From Micromonospora sp. R77 (GTDB lineage: Bacteria; Actinomycetota; Actinomycetes; Mycobacteriales; Micromonosporaceae), in contig NZ_JALDST010000001.1 of the NCBI RefSeq assembly GCF_022747945.1, forward strand, positions 2,604,001 through 2,668,000: DNA of 64,000 nt. The letters are read 5' to 3'. This document shows, piece by piece, positions 50,333 through 58,904 of this stretch. Every line of letters starts with the position of its first letter. Within the stretch, counting starts at the first letter, position 1. Under the pieces are notes generated by a model, which saw only the letters and a list, made by a program, of their open reading frames with translations, had not been told where the DNA came from and searched no databases. A program made the translations under genes and the position numbers.

Positions 50333-50842
50333 ATGCCAGTCGTCGAAGCGGTGACCACCGTGCCCGTGCCACCCGAGCTGGCGTTCGCCGTGTCGCAGAC
50401 CGTCGCGCCGGTACGCTACCGCTGGGATCCGTTCGTCCGCGAGCAGCACTTCACCGACGGCGCCACCCGTCCGGGCAAGGGCGTCCGCACGTTCACCCGC
50501 TCCCGCCACGGCCTGGTGATGGTCAGCGAGTACGTCTCCTTCGCCCCGCCCAGCCGCGTCGGGATGAAGATGGTGCGCGGCCCCTGGTTCTTCGAGATGT
50601 TCGCCGGTGGCTGGCGCTTCGCGCCCGCCCCGGAGCCCGGCCACACGGTCGCCACCTGGCGCTACAACTTCCGCTGCCGCCCGGCGTTCCTGCGCCCGGT
50701 CGCGGACCGGATCGGGGTCTGGCTGCTCGGCCGGGACATCAACCGCCGCATCGCCGGCTACGCCGCCGGCTGCACCGACCCCGAGGTGCTGGCCGCCGCC
50801 CGCCGCTCCCTCACCCCCGACGGGACACGCGACCGGGCGTGA
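50333..50842 (+). CDS. SRPBCC (START-like) family protein
   Basis: A 169-aa protein with the helix-grip pattern of the SRPBCC superfamily: VVEAVTTVPVPPELAFAVSQ at the start, WDPFV, a central basic beta-sheet region and a long C-terminal helix (DRIGVWLLGRDINRRIAGYA). These proteins bind hydrophobic ligands or act in polyketide and lipid metabolism. No catalytic residues stand out. Start ATG at 50333. Downstream lies a long inverted repeat (50898-51004). Confidence 0.78.
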   Translation: MPVVEAVTTVPVPPELAFAVSQTVAPVRYRWDPFVREQHFTDGATRPGKGVRTFTRSRHGLVMVSEYVSFAPPSRVGMKMVRGPWFFEMFAGGWRFAPAPEPGHTVATWRYNFRCRPAFLRPVADRIGVWLLGRDINRRIAGYAAGCTDPEVLAAARRSLTPDGTRDRA

Positions 50843-50897
50843 TCGCCACGCCCGCGCTCACCCTGCCTGCCCCGCAAGGGCGGCGCTCGCCCTGCGC

Positions 50898-51004
50898 AAG
50901 ATCGTGCTCGATCCGGGAAGCAGTGGCCTCGTAGGCGCTTGGCTTCAAGTGGTTGTTGCAACGGCTGGTGGGAGGGCACTGTTTCCCGGATCGAGCGTGA
51001 TCTT
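50898..51004. repeat. 28-bp near-perfect inverted repeat element (107 bp)
   Basis: The arms 50898-50925 and 50977-51004 pair over 28 positions with only G-U wobbles, around a 51-nt loop. The core of the arm reads GCTCGATCCGGGAA. No transposase or target duplication is visible. It could be a strong transcription terminator for the SRPBCC gene, or a MITE/REP-like mobile or dispersed element. Confidence 0.8.
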
Positions 51005-51080
51005 CGGGTCAGAACTCAACGCATGGCCGGCCGAGCTGCACGAGCGCTTCCCGGGTGGAGCACGGGCGCGGGGCGGCACA

Positions 51081-51614
51081 ATGTTTCACGTGAATCATGA
51101 GCCGGGCGCCGAGATCCACCACACCGACCCGTTCGCCGTGCCGGCCGGGCAGCGGTCACCCGTACGCCGGTTGCGCGGGCGGCTCGCCGCCCCGGTCACC
51201 CTCTGGACCGCTCCCGGGCCGGCCGGGCTGACCGTCTCGTCCACCCTGGTCGCCGAGGGCGAGCCGGACCGGCTGCTCGGGCTGATCGACCCGGAGGCCG
51301 ACCTGTGGGCCGCGATCGAGGAGGCGGGCCGGTTCGCGGTCGCCCCGCTGGGGCCGCCGCACCGGCAGCTCGCCGATCGCTTCGCCGGCCTCTTCCCGTC
51401 CCCGGGTGGCCTCTTCGCCACCGGTTCGTGGACCGAGACCCCTTACGGCCCGGTGCCGTCCGACGCCGGCGGGTGGGCCGGTTGCCGCCTGGACACCGCC
51501 CGGGAGTACGGCTGGGGCCTGCTCGTGGAGGCCACCATCGAGGCCGTCGACCTGGCCGAGGAGTCCACGCCGCTGCTGCACTACCGGGGCCGCTACCGGG
51601 AGCTGACCGACTAG
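51081..51614 (+). CDS. Flavin reductase-like (FMN-binding split barrel) domain protein
   Basis: A 177-aa protein resembling flavin reductase-like domains: APVTLWTAPGPAGLTVSSTLVAEGEPD (about 34-60), a FATGSWTETPYGPV segment and a long beta-rich C-terminus ending HYRGRYREL. These bind FMN/FAD and either reduce flavin or have lost activity. The ATG at 51081 is chosen because the upstream region is an inverted repeat and non-coding. The first seven codons coincide with a near-consensus parS sequence. Confidence 0.75.
   Translation: MFHVNHEPGAEIHHTDPFAVPAGQRSPVRRLRGRLAAPVTLWTAPGPAGLTVSSTLVAEGEPDRLLGLIDPEADLWAAIEEAGRFAVAPLGPPHRQLADRFAGLFPSPGGLFATGSWTETPYGPVPSDAGGWAGCRLDTAREYGWGLLVEATIEAVDLAEESTPLLHYRGRYRELTD
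51082..51097. other. parS-like site (15 of 16 positions)
   Basis: TGTTTCACGTGAATCA differs from the ParB-binding consensus TGTTTCACGTGAAACA at one position. It overlaps the start of the flavin reductase-like gene. Confidence 0.5.
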
Positions 51615-51828
51615 GCCGCCGCCCGCTGGGACGCCGCAACTCCACCAGGGTGACCTGCGGCGGTGCACCGACCCGGACCGGCGGACGACCAGGGCGTCCG
51701 GCGGCGTCGCCAACGGGCGACGACCGCTCAACGGAGTGATCCAGGTCACTCGGCGCAGCCCGGCGGCCGTTCGGCGCAGCCGTCGACCGCCTTCGATCCC
51801 GCTCTTCCCCGGCGGGGAGCGCGCTCTC

Positions 51829-51834
51829 TACCGT
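51829..51834 (+). promoter_or_regulatory. -10-like TACCGT of the DUF485/actP operon
   Basis: TACCGT lies about 40 nt before the ATG of the DUF485 gene, leaving a short leader with GGTGGTGAT as a weak ribosome binding site. The 260-bp gap upstream (51615-51874) shows no other feature I can name. Confidence 0.4.
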
Positions 51835-51874
51835 GCGCGAAACTCCCCACGCCTGTGAAGGTGGTGATCCACAG

Positions 51875-52243
51875 ATGTCCACGGACACACCCGCGTCCGC
51901 GCCCGCCGAGTCGGCGGCGGAGCGGTACCTCGCCGTACAACGGTCGGACGAGTTCGCCGGGTTGCGGCGCGCGCTGCGCGGCTTCGTCTTCCCGATGACC
52001 GTCGCGTTCTTCCTGTGGTACGCGCTCTACGTGATCCTCTCCGCCTACGCGCGCGGCTTCATGGGCACGAAGCTCTTCGGCAACATCAACGTCGCCCTCG
52101 TCTTCGGCCTGCTCCAGTTCGTCTCGACGTTCGTGATCGCCTGGCTCTACTCGCGGTTCGCCGACCGGCGGATCGACCCGGTCGCCGACCGGATCCGCGC
52201 CGAGATCGGGGAGGTGACCCATGACCACGGTCCTCGCGGCTGA
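51875..52243 (+). CDS. DUF485 family membrane protein
   Basis: A 122-aa protein with two helices (about 45-66 and 80-104) and the family marks LRRALRGFVFPMTVAFFLWY and FADRRIDPVAD near the C-terminus. DUF485 proteins (YjcH in E. coli) are encoded next to the acetate symporter ActP. The downstream actP starts 23 bp inside this gene. ATG at 51875 chosen. Confidence 0.9.
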   Translation: MSTDTPASAPAESAAERYLAVQRSDEFAGLRRALRGFVFPMTVAFFLWYALYVILSAYARGFMGTKLFGNINVALVFGLLQFVSTFVIAWLYSRFADRRIDPVADRIRAEIGEVTHDHGPRG

Positions 52244-53894
52244 GGCGGGCGGCACCACCGCCCGGAACCTCACCATCACGCTCTTCCTGGTCTTCGTGGC
52301 GATCACGCTGGCCATCACCGTCTGGGCCAGCCGGCAGACGAAGACCGCCACCGACTTCTACGCCGGCGGCCGGTCCTTCTCCGGCTTCCAGAACGGCATG
52401 GCGATCGGCGGCGACTACATGTCGGCCGCGTCCTTCCTGGGCATCGCCGGGATCATCGCCCTCTACGGCTACGACGGCTTCCTCTACTCGATCGGCTTCC
52501 TGGTCGCCTGGCTGGTGGCGCTCCTGCTGGTGGCCGAACTGCTGCGCAACTCCGGCCGGTACACGATGGCCGACGTGCTGGCGTTCCGGATGCGCCAGCG
52601 TCCCGTCCGGACGGCCGCGGCGGTCTCCACCATCACCGTGTCGATCTTCTATCTGCTGGCCCAGATGGTCGGCGCGGGTGCGCTGGTCGCGCTCCTGCTC
52701 GGCATCAAGCCGGGCACCACCTTCCTCGGCATGGACGCCGACACGGCGAAGGTGGCCACGATCATCATGGTCGGCGCCCTGATGATCATCTACGTCACCG
52801 TGGGCGGCATGAAGGGCACCACGTACGTCCAGATCGTCAAGGCGTTCCTGCTGATGACCGGCGCGGTCGTGATGACCCTGCTGGTGCTGGCGAAGTACAA
52901 GTTCAACCTGTCGTCGCTGCTCGGCGACGCCGCCGCCGCGTCCGGCAAGGGGAGCAACTTCCTCGAACCCGGCCTGCGGTACGGCGTGGAGACGCCCGGG
53001 GACGCGCTGAAGACCTTCTACAGCAAGATGGACCTGCTGTCGCTCGGCATCGCGCTGGTGCTCGGCACCGCCGGCCTGCCGCACATCCTGATCCGCTTCT
53101 ACACCGTGCCGACCGCCAGGGCGGCCCGCAAGAGCGTGCTCTGGGCGATCGGCATCATCGGCACCTTCTATCTGCTGACCCTGGCCCTCGGCTTCGGCGC
53201 GGCGGCGCTGGTGGGCGGCAAGGCGATCACCGCCCAGGACAAGGCCGGCAACACCGCCGCGCCGCAGCTCGCGGAGGTGCTCGGCAAGGACTTCCTCGGC
53301 GGCAACCTGGGCGGCGCGACCCTGCTGGCGATCATCGCGGCGGTCGCCTTCGCCACCATCCTGGCGGTGGTCGCCGGGCTGACCCTGGCCTCGTCGTCCA
53401 GCCTGGCGCACGACTTCTATGCCAACGTCATCAAGAACGGTCAGGCTTCCGAGCGGCAGGAGGTCCGGGTCGCCCGGATCTCCGCGCTGGTCATCGGCGC
53501 GGTCTCGATCGCGTTGTCGATCTATGCGCAGAGCCTGAACGTGGCCTTCCTGGTGGCGCTGGCCTTCGCGGTGGCCGCCTCGGGCAACCTGCCGGCGATC
53601 CTCTACAGCCTGTTCTGGCGCCGGTTCAACACCTCCGGCGCGGTCTGGGCGATCTATGGCGGGCTGCTCGCCGCGGTGGTGCTGGTCTTCTTCTCCCCGG
53701 TGGTGTCCGGGGCGCCGACGGCCATGTTCCCCGACCACGACTGGCACTGGTTCCCGCTGTCCAACCCGGGCATCATCTCCATCCCGTTCGGCTTCCTGTG
53801 TGGCTGGATCGGGACCCTGGTCTCCAAGGAGAACGACGCGGAGAAGTACGCGGAACTGGAGGTGCGCGCCCTGACCGGCGCCGGCGCCCACTGA
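52221..53894 (+). CDS. actP: Cation/acetate symporter ActP-like
   Basis: A 557-aa sodium/solute symporter with about 13 helices: ATDFYAGGRSFSGFQNGMAI (about 34-53), GGDYMSAASFLGIAG, VGGMKGTTYVQIVKAF, GTAGLPHILIRFYTVP and a long conserved C-terminal part. It is closer to ActP/MctC-type transporters for acetate and short monocarboxylates than the 546-aa protein at 43940, and lacks that protein's large loop. It overlaps the DUF485 gene and is followed by a clear terminator. Confidence 0.9.
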   Translation: MTTVLAAEAGGTTARNLTITLFLVFVAITLAITVWASRQTKTATDFYAGGRSFSGFQNGMAIGGDYMSAASFLGIAGIIALYGYDGFLYSIGFLVAWLVALLLVAELLRNSGRYTMADVLAFRMRQRPVRTAAAVSTITVSIFYLLAQMVGAGALVALLLGIKPGTTFLGMDADTAKVATIIMVGALMIIYVTVGGMKGTTYVQIVKAFLLMTGAVVMTLLVLAKYKFNLSSLLGDAAAASGKGSNFLEPGLRYGVETPGDALKTFYSKMDLLSLGIALVLGTAGLPHILIRFYTVPTARAARKSVLWAIGIIGTFYLLTLALGFGAAALVGGKAITAQDKAGNTAAPQLAEVLGKDFLGGNLGGATLLAIIAAVAFATILAVVAGLTLASSSSLAHDFYANVIKNGQASERQEVRVARISALVIGAVSIALSIYAQSLNVAFLVALAFAVAASGNLPAILYSLFWRRFNTSGAVWAIYGGLLAAVVLVFFSPVVSGAPTAMFPDHDWHWFPLSNPGIISIPFGFLCGWIGTLVSKENDAEKYAELEVRALTGAGAH

Positions 53895-53906
53895 CGCCAC
53901 ACCCCT

Positions 53907-53940
53907 GGTGGGCCGGAGCCGCGAACGGCTCCGGCCCACC
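53907..53940 (+). terminator. Perfect 15-bp terminator hairpin
   Basis: The arms 53907-53921 and 53926-53940 pair perfectly around a CGAA tetraloop, 12 nt after the actP stop. Confidence 0.88.
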
Positions 53941-53948
53941 GGCCTGGG

Positions 53949-53954
53949 TAGGCT
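53949..53954 (+). promoter_or_regulatory. Leaderless -10 element (TAGGCT) of the epimerase gene
   Basis: Seven nucleotides separate it from the ATG at 53962. It starts only nine bases after the actP terminator. Confidence 0.55.
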
Positions 53955-53961
53955 GACCGGC

Positions 53962-54939
53962 ATGAAGGTAGAGCCCCGCTTCGGACCCGGACACCGAATC
54001 CTCGTCACCGGCGGCGGCGGCTTCGTGCCGTCGCACCTGGTCGACGCGCTCATCGCCCGCGGCTGCACCGTCGTGGTGCTGGACAACTTCGTCACGGGCT
54101 CCAAGGACAACGTCGCCCACCTGTTCGAGAGGCCGACCTTCACGCTGGTCGAGGCGGACATCTCTGAGGGCCTGCCGACCCACCCGGCGCTGACCGAGCG
54201 GTTCGACGCCATCCTGCACATGGCCTCCCCGGCCAGCCCCACCGACTTCGAGAAGCTGCCGGTGGAGATCCTCCGGGTCGGCTCGGTGGCCACCCTGCAC
54301 CTGCTGGAGCGGGCCACCGCCGACGGCGCCCGGTTCCTGATGGCCTCCACCTCTGAGGCGTACGGGGACCCGAAGGAGCACCCGCAGCGGGAGACGTACT
54401 GGGGCAACGTCAACCCGATCGGCGTGCGGGCCGTCTACGACGAGGCGAAGCGCTTCTCGGAGGCGGCCACCATGGCCTACCACCGCAGCAAGGGCACGGA
54501 CACCGCGATCGTGCGGATCTTCAACACGTACGGCCCGCGGATGCGCCCGGACGACGGTCGCGCCATTCCGACCTTCATCTCGCAGGCGCTGCGCGGCGAG
54601 CCGATCACCGTGCACGGCACCGGCAACCAGACCCGCTCGATCTGTTACGTCGACGACCTGGTGCGCGGCATCCTGCTGCTGCTGGACTCCACCGAGACCG
54701 GTCCGATCAACTGCGGCACCGAGCACGAGATGTCGATGCGGCAACTCGCCGAGACGATCGTGTCACTCACCGGAAGCACGTCCGAGGTGAGCTACATCAC
54801 CCGCAGCGCGGACGACCCGGAGATGCGCCGCCCGGACCTCACCCTGGCCCGCGAACTGCTCGGATACGAGCCCACCGTGGCGCCCGAAGACGGCCTGGGA
54901 CGCACGATCGGGTACTTCCGCGAGCGGCTAGGGTACTGA
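53962..54939 (+). CDS. UDP-glucuronate decarboxylase-like NAD-dependent epimerase/dehydratase
   Basis: A 325-aa extended SDR. The NAD-binding motif is ILVTGGGGFVPSHLVDALI (about 14-32; Pro replaces the usual Gly after GF-hydrophobic), with STSEAYGDP (catalytic Ser/Thr), the YDEAKR catalytic Tyr-Lys pair (about 163-168), RIFNTYGPRM and ICYVDDLV. The set fits UDP-xylose synthase, which turns UDP-glucuronate into UDP-xylose. Xylose is a known whole-cell sugar of Micromonospora. It lies just upstream of three LCP glycopolymer ligases, so the sugar may enter a cell-wall polymer. Leaderless start. Confidence 0.85.
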   Translation: MKVEPRFGPGHRILVTGGGGFVPSHLVDALIARGCTVVVLDNFVTGSKDNVAHLFERPTFTLVEADISEGLPTHPALTERFDAILHMASPASPTDFEKLPVEILRVGSVATLHLLERATADGARFLMASTSEAYGDPKEHPQRETYWGNVNPIGVRAVYDEAKRFSEAATMAYHRSKGTDTAIVRIFNTYGPRMRPDDGRAIPTFISQALRGEPITVHGTGNQTRSICYVDDLVRGILLLLDSTETGPINCGTEHEMSMRQLAETIVSLTGSTSEVSYITRSADDPEMRRPDLTLARELLGYEPTVAPEDGLGRTIGYFRERLGY

Positions 54940-55000
54940 ACCCGGCTGGCAGCACGCTGACACCGGGACGCGCCTGAGGGCGATGCTGGCCCCGGCGACC

Positions 55001-55006
55001 TACCCT
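55001..55006 (+). promoter_or_regulatory. Leaderless -10 element (TACCCT) of the first LCP gene
   Basis: TACCCT plus seven nucleotides precede the ATG at 55014. Confidence 0.5.
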
Positions 55007-55013
55007 CGGTGAC

Positions 55014-56228
55014 ATGTCAGCTAGCACCTCTGCCGGCGTCCCCCTCCCCCACCTGAACCGGAGCGCGGGTCGCGCCCAGGTCCCCGGCCCCGGCCGGGGC
55101 GCCTCCGGGCGCGCCCGCTCCGCCGAGGCGCAGTGGTACCCGTCGTACGACGAGGAGCCCCGCCGGGGCGGTCCCGGTGGCCCGGTCGGACCCATCGGTC
55201 CGGGCGGCCGTGGTCCGGGCGGGCGCGGCCCCCGCCCGCGGTGGGGACGGATCGGCCTGGTCGCGGGCATCGCGGTGCTGGTGCTGGCGCTGCTCGGGGG
55301 TGCCGGCGCCTGGTTCTACGCCCGCAACCTCAACGGCGACCTGGCCCGCACCGACCCGTTCTCCCAGATCACCGGGGGGCGGCCGGCCAAGACGGTCGAC
55401 GGCGCGCTCAACATCCTGCTGGTCGGCAGCGACTCCCGGGACCCGGACGCCCCGGTGGAGAGCGCCGGCAAGTGGCGCGCGGACACGCTGATCGTCATGC
55501 ACATCCCGGCCGACCACAAGCACGCCTACCTGGTCTCCATCCCGCGTGACCTGTACGTGCCGATTCCGGAGAACGCTGGCGCCTCCTGCGACACCGACCG
55601 GCGGGCCAAGGTCAACGCCGCGTTCGCCTTCGGCGGTCTGCCGCTGGCGGTGAAGACCGTGGAGTGCTTCAGCGACGTGCGGATCGACCACGTGATGGCG
55701 ATCGACTTCGCCGGGTTCAAGCAGGTCACCGACGCGTTGGGCGGGGTCGACCTGAAGGTCGAGCGGAGCATCACCTCGATCCACAAGCCGTACCGGAAGT
55801 TCGCCAAGGGCGTGAACCACATGGACGGCGCGGAGGCGCTGGACTGGATCCGGCAGCGCAAGCAGTTCCCCGAGGGCGACTTCGCCCGGATGCGCCACCA
55901 GCAGGAATTCCTCAAGGCGCTGATGGACAAGGCGGCGAGCACCGACACATTGACCAACCCCCGGAAGCTGAACGATTTCCTGAAGTCGGTCACCGACGCC
56001 GCGACCGTGGACCAGGGATTCTCGGTGGTCGACATGGCGGTGCAGTTCCGCAGCCTGCGGGGCCAGGACCTGACCTTCATCACCAACCCCAACGTCGGCA
56101 GCCAGACCATCAACGGCGAGTCGGTGGTGGTCTCCGACCGGGAGAAGGCGCTGGCGATGTACAAGGCGATGTCGGGGGACACGATGGCCGACTGGGTCAA
56201 GGCCAACCAGCCGAGCGACGGCAACTGA
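55014..56228 (+). CDS. LytR-CpsA-Psr (LCP) family glycopolymer ligase 1
   Basis: A 404-aa type II membrane protein: Pro/Gly/Arg-rich cytoplasmic tail (1-78), one helix (about 80-101) and an extracellular LCP domain with LLVGSDSRDPDAP, RADTLIVMHIPADHK, SIPRDLYVPIP and DWIRQRKQFPEGDFARMRHQQ. The family attaches undecaprenyl-linked glycopolymers (teichoic acid, arabinogalactan, capsule) to peptidoglycan. The conserved Asp and Arg residues that bind pyrophosphate and Mg2+ are present. First of three LCP genes in a row, each with its own leader. Confidence 0.92.
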   Translation: MSASTSAGVPLPHLNRSAGRAQVPGPGRGASGRARSAEAQWYPSYDEEPRRGGPGGPVGPIGPGGRGPGGRGPRPRWGRIGLVAGIAVLVLALLGGAGAWFYARNLNGDLARTDPFSQITGGRPAKTVDGALNILLVGSDSRDPDAPVESAGKWRADTLIVMHIPADHKHAYLVSIPRDLYVPIPENAGASCDTDRRAKVNAAFAFGGLPLAVKTVECFSDVRIDHVMAIDFAGFKQVTDALGGVDLKVERSITSIHKPYRKFAKGVNHMDGAEALDWIRQRKQFPEGDFARMRHQQEFLKALMDKAASTDTLTNPRKLNDFLKSVTDAATVDQGFSVVDMAVQFRSLRGQDLTFITNPNVGSQTINGESVVVSDREKALAMYKAMSGDTMADWVKANQPSDGN

Positions 56229-56252
56229 CGCCGGCACCTCCGGAACACGCCG

Positions 56253-56299
56253 CCGGTCGGCGGTCAAGCTCGTCCCATGGCGAGCCAACCGCCGACCGG
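56253..56299 (+). terminator. Terminator hairpin after LCP gene 1
   Basis: The outer arms 56253-56264 and 56288-56299 and the inner arms 56268-56272 and 56281-56285 form a two-part stem with a small internal loop. Confidence 0.75.
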
Positions 56300-56396
56300 A
56301 TGCTTTCAATTGGCCGTTCGGGCAATTCACGTCGACGACTGCCGGGACAAGCGGGAATAGCCGGACAAGGAGGTCGCCAGAACGGGAACCGGTACG

Positions 56397-56402
56397 TACA
56401 GT
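56397..56402 (+). promoter_or_regulatory. -10-like TACAGT of LCP gene 2
   Basis: TACAGT lies about 33 nt before the ATG at 56436. A GGAG lies between, so a short conventional leader is likely. Confidence 0.4.
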
Positions 56403-56435
56403 GGTCCCGCCCCCCGATCACGAGCTGGAGCACGC

Positions 56436-57644
56436 ATGCCGGTTCAGACCAGCCGTCGCCCACAGTCACTGGAACCCGGCGCACCCGGCCGGGTGCCGCC
56501 GATCATCCCCACCCAGCCGGGCGCCGGCGGTCGGGGGACCGGTGGCGCCAAGAAGAAGCGCCGCAAGGATCCGCTCTGGGCTCGACTGACGCTGATCTTC
56601 GGCGCGGTGCTGATGATGACCAGCGGCCTCGCCATCGTCGGCAGCAAGGCGGTGATCGGTCAGGCCACCGGCAACATCGCCCAGCGCAACCTGCTCGGTG
56701 ACGCCGGCAAGACCGACGCCGAGGGCGGCAACAGCCTCGACGGCCCGATCGACATGCTGCTGCTCGGCGTCGACGCCCGGGCCCGCTGGGCCGCCGACGA
56801 CGTCCGCTCGGACACCATCATCATCCTGCACATCCCGGCCAGCCACGACCAGGCGTACCTGATCTCGATCCCCCGGGACACCGAGGCGCAGATCCCGGCG
56901 TTCGAGAAGAGCGGCTACAAGGGTGGCACCGACAAGATCAACGCAGCCTTCCAGGCCGGCGCCCGCAACGGCGGCGGCTGGGAGGGCGGCGCGCAGCTGA
57001 TGGCCAAGACCATCAAGAAGATGACCGGGATCAGCTTCGACGGCGCCGCGATCATCAACTTCGGCGGCTTCAAGAACGTCATCGACGCCCTCGGCACCGT
57101 CCGGATCTGCGTCAGCCACGAGGTCCCCTCGCACCACATGTCGATCGTCGACGGCAAGCCGATGTGGAACGCCGACGCGAAGAAGACCGGCAAGCCGATG
57201 AAGCCGGTGGTGCACAAGAAGGGCTGCAAGGAGATGGAGGGCTGGGAGGCGCTCGACTACGCCCGCCAGCGCTACGGCCTGCCGAACAGCGACTACGACC
57301 GCCAGCAGAACCAGCAGCAGCTGATCAAGGCGATGGCGAAGAAGGCCACCGAGAGCGGCACGCTGAGCAACCCGATCAAGCTGAACGCGCTGATCAAGGC
57401 GGCCGGCAAGGCCTTCGTCCTGGACACCGGCGGGGTGCCGATCGACGACTTCATCTACACGATGAAGGGTGTCAACGGCAACGACCTCACCACGCTGCGC
57501 ACCAACGGCGGCACGTACGCCACGGCGGCCAGCGGCCGGGAATCGCTCAACGAGCTGAGCATGGAGATGTTCCGGGCGGTCAAGGAGGACAAGCTCGCCG
57601 AGTTCGTGGTGGCCAACCCGAGCGTCCTGTCCACGCGTAAGTGA
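56436..57644 (+). CDS. LytR-CpsA-Psr (LCP) family glycopolymer ligase 2
   Basis: A 402-aa LCP protein: basic cytoplasmic tail with KKKRRK (about 45-50), one helix (about 52-75) and the catalytic domain with MLLLGVDARARWAADDVRSD, IIILHIPASHDQAYL, SIPRDTEAQIP, GGTDKINAAF and LDYARQRYGLPNSDYDRQQNQ. The RSDT, PRD and RQR motifs that hold the polyprenyl pyrophosphate are intact. It differs enough from LCP 1 to suggest a separate polymer substrate, and it resembles LCP 3 more closely. Confidence 0.92.
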   Translation: MPVQTSRRPQSLEPGAPGRVPPIIPTQPGAGGRGTGGAKKKRRKDPLWARLTLIFGAVLMMTSGLAIVGSKAVIGQATGNIAQRNLLGDAGKTDAEGGNSLDGPIDMLLLGVDARARWAADDVRSDTIIILHIPASHDQAYLISIPRDTEAQIPAFEKSGYKGGTDKINAAFQAGARNGGGWEGGAQLMAKTIKKMTGISFDGAAIINFGGFKNVIDALGTVRICVSHEVPSHHMSIVDGKPMWNADAKKTGKPMKPVVHKKGCKEMEGWEALDYARQRYGLPNSDYDRQQNQQQLIKAMAKKATESGTLSNPIKLNALIKAAGKAFVLDTGGVPIDDFIYTMKGVNGNDLTTLRTNGGTYATAASGRESLNELSMEMFRAVKEDKLAEFVVANPSVLSTRK

Positions 57645-57804
57645 CCTCGCGCTCCGGCGGCTGCGGCGAAAGCGGCACCGCCGGGCGGCGCGGACCGTAG
57701 CCTGACGTGAGCGGGTCTCACGTCACGGCTGCGGGGAGGGTGCCACGTCCAGGCCAGCACGGCGTACACCCGGGCGGGGTCGACCCGCCCGCTGGTCCCG
57801 CTGG

Positions 57805-58767
57805 TTGCTCGGCGTCGGGCTGGTGCTCGTCCTGCTGGCGGGCGTCGCCGTGGCCGGGCTGCACTGGCTGACCGGCCGCTACGACCGCACGGTGGTCAAG
57901 GAACAGCTCCTCGACCCGATCGCCCGCACCCGCCGCACCGACCTCGCCGGCCCGCTCAACTATCTGCTGATCGGCTCCGACCACCGGCCCGGGGCCGACG
58001 CCGACGACCAGCGCTCCGACACCGTGCTCATCGTGCACGTGCCGGCCGGCACGGAACAGGCGTACCTGATCTCGGTCCCGCGCGACCTGCTGGTCGCCAT
58101 CCCGCCCGCCGGCGACTGGGGCGGCGGCCCGGACAAGATCAATGCCGCGTACGAGCACGGCGGCGGCGGTGCCGGCGGTGCCCGCCTGCTCTCGGCCACC
58201 CTGGCCCGGCTCACCGGGATCCGCTTCGACGGGGCCGCCCTGGTCGACTTCTCCGGCTTCAAACAGGTGATCGACCTGCTGGGCGGCATCCGGATGTGCG
58301 TGGACACCCAGGTCCGGTCCATCCACACGAAGACCCTGTTCACCCCCGGCTGCCAGCAGATGGACGGCGCCCGGGCGCTGGACTACGTCCGCCAGCGCTA
58401 CGACCTGCCCGGCGGGGACTACGACCGGCAGCGGCACCAGCAGCAGATGCTCCGCGCCGTGCTGGACAAGGCCGGTCAGACCCACCTGCGCAACGACCCG
58501 GTGAAGCTCGACCGGGTGCTGCGGGCGGTGGGCGGCTCGCTGACCGTGGACACCAACGGCGTACCCCTGGAGGACCTGGTGCTCGCGTTCCGCTCGCTGC
58601 CCGCGGACGCGCTGCGGGGGGTGCAGGTGCCGTCCTATCCGCAGACCATCGACGGGGTCTCCTACGTGGTGCTCGACAACGGCGGCGGCGGGCTCTTCGA
58701 GGCCGTCCGTGGTGCCCGGCTGGCGGACTGGGCCGGGGCCAACCCCCGCTGGGTCACCCGGCTCTGA
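57805..58767 (+). CDS. LytR-CpsA-Psr (LCP) family glycopolymer ligase 3 (N-terminus uncertain)
   Basis: At least 320 aa: one helix at the very start (GVGLVLVLLAGVAVAGLHWL) and a complete LCP domain with YLLIGSDHRPGADADDQRSD, SVPRDLLVAIP, GGPDKINAAYEH and LDYVRQRYDLPGGDYDRQRHQ. The only in-frame start after the stop at 57703 is a TTG at 57805 with no ribosome binding site. It would cut off the positively charged segment ARWSRW before the helix. GTG codons at 57707 and 57740 are in another frame, so a single missing base between 57740 and 57790 is possible. The domain itself is intact. Confidence 0.82.
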   Translation: MLGVGLVLVLLAGVAVAGLHWLTGRYDRTVVKEQLLDPIARTRRTDLAGPLNYLLIGSDHRPGADADDQRSDTVLIVHVPAGTEQAYLISVPRDLLVAIPPAGDWGGGPDKINAAYEHGGGGAGGARLLSATLARLTGIRFDGAALVDFSGFKQVIDLLGGIRMCVDTQVRSIHTKTLFTPGCQQMDGARALDYVRQRYDLPGGDYDRQRHQQQMLRAVLDKAGQTHLRNDPVKLDRVLRAVGGSLTVDTNGVPLEDLVLAFRSLPADALRGVQVPSYPQTIDGVSYVVLDNGGGGLFEAVRGARLADWAGANPRWVTRL

Positions 58768-58904
58768 CCGTCGGGGCACCCGGCCCGGGAGCACTGTCCG
58801 GCTGGGCAGGGGCCGCGCGCCCGGTGTGCTCATCTGGTCAATGCGCCGCACAGACGACGAAGAAGACACTCAAGGCATCCCATCATCGTTCCGAAAGGGG
58901 TGCC

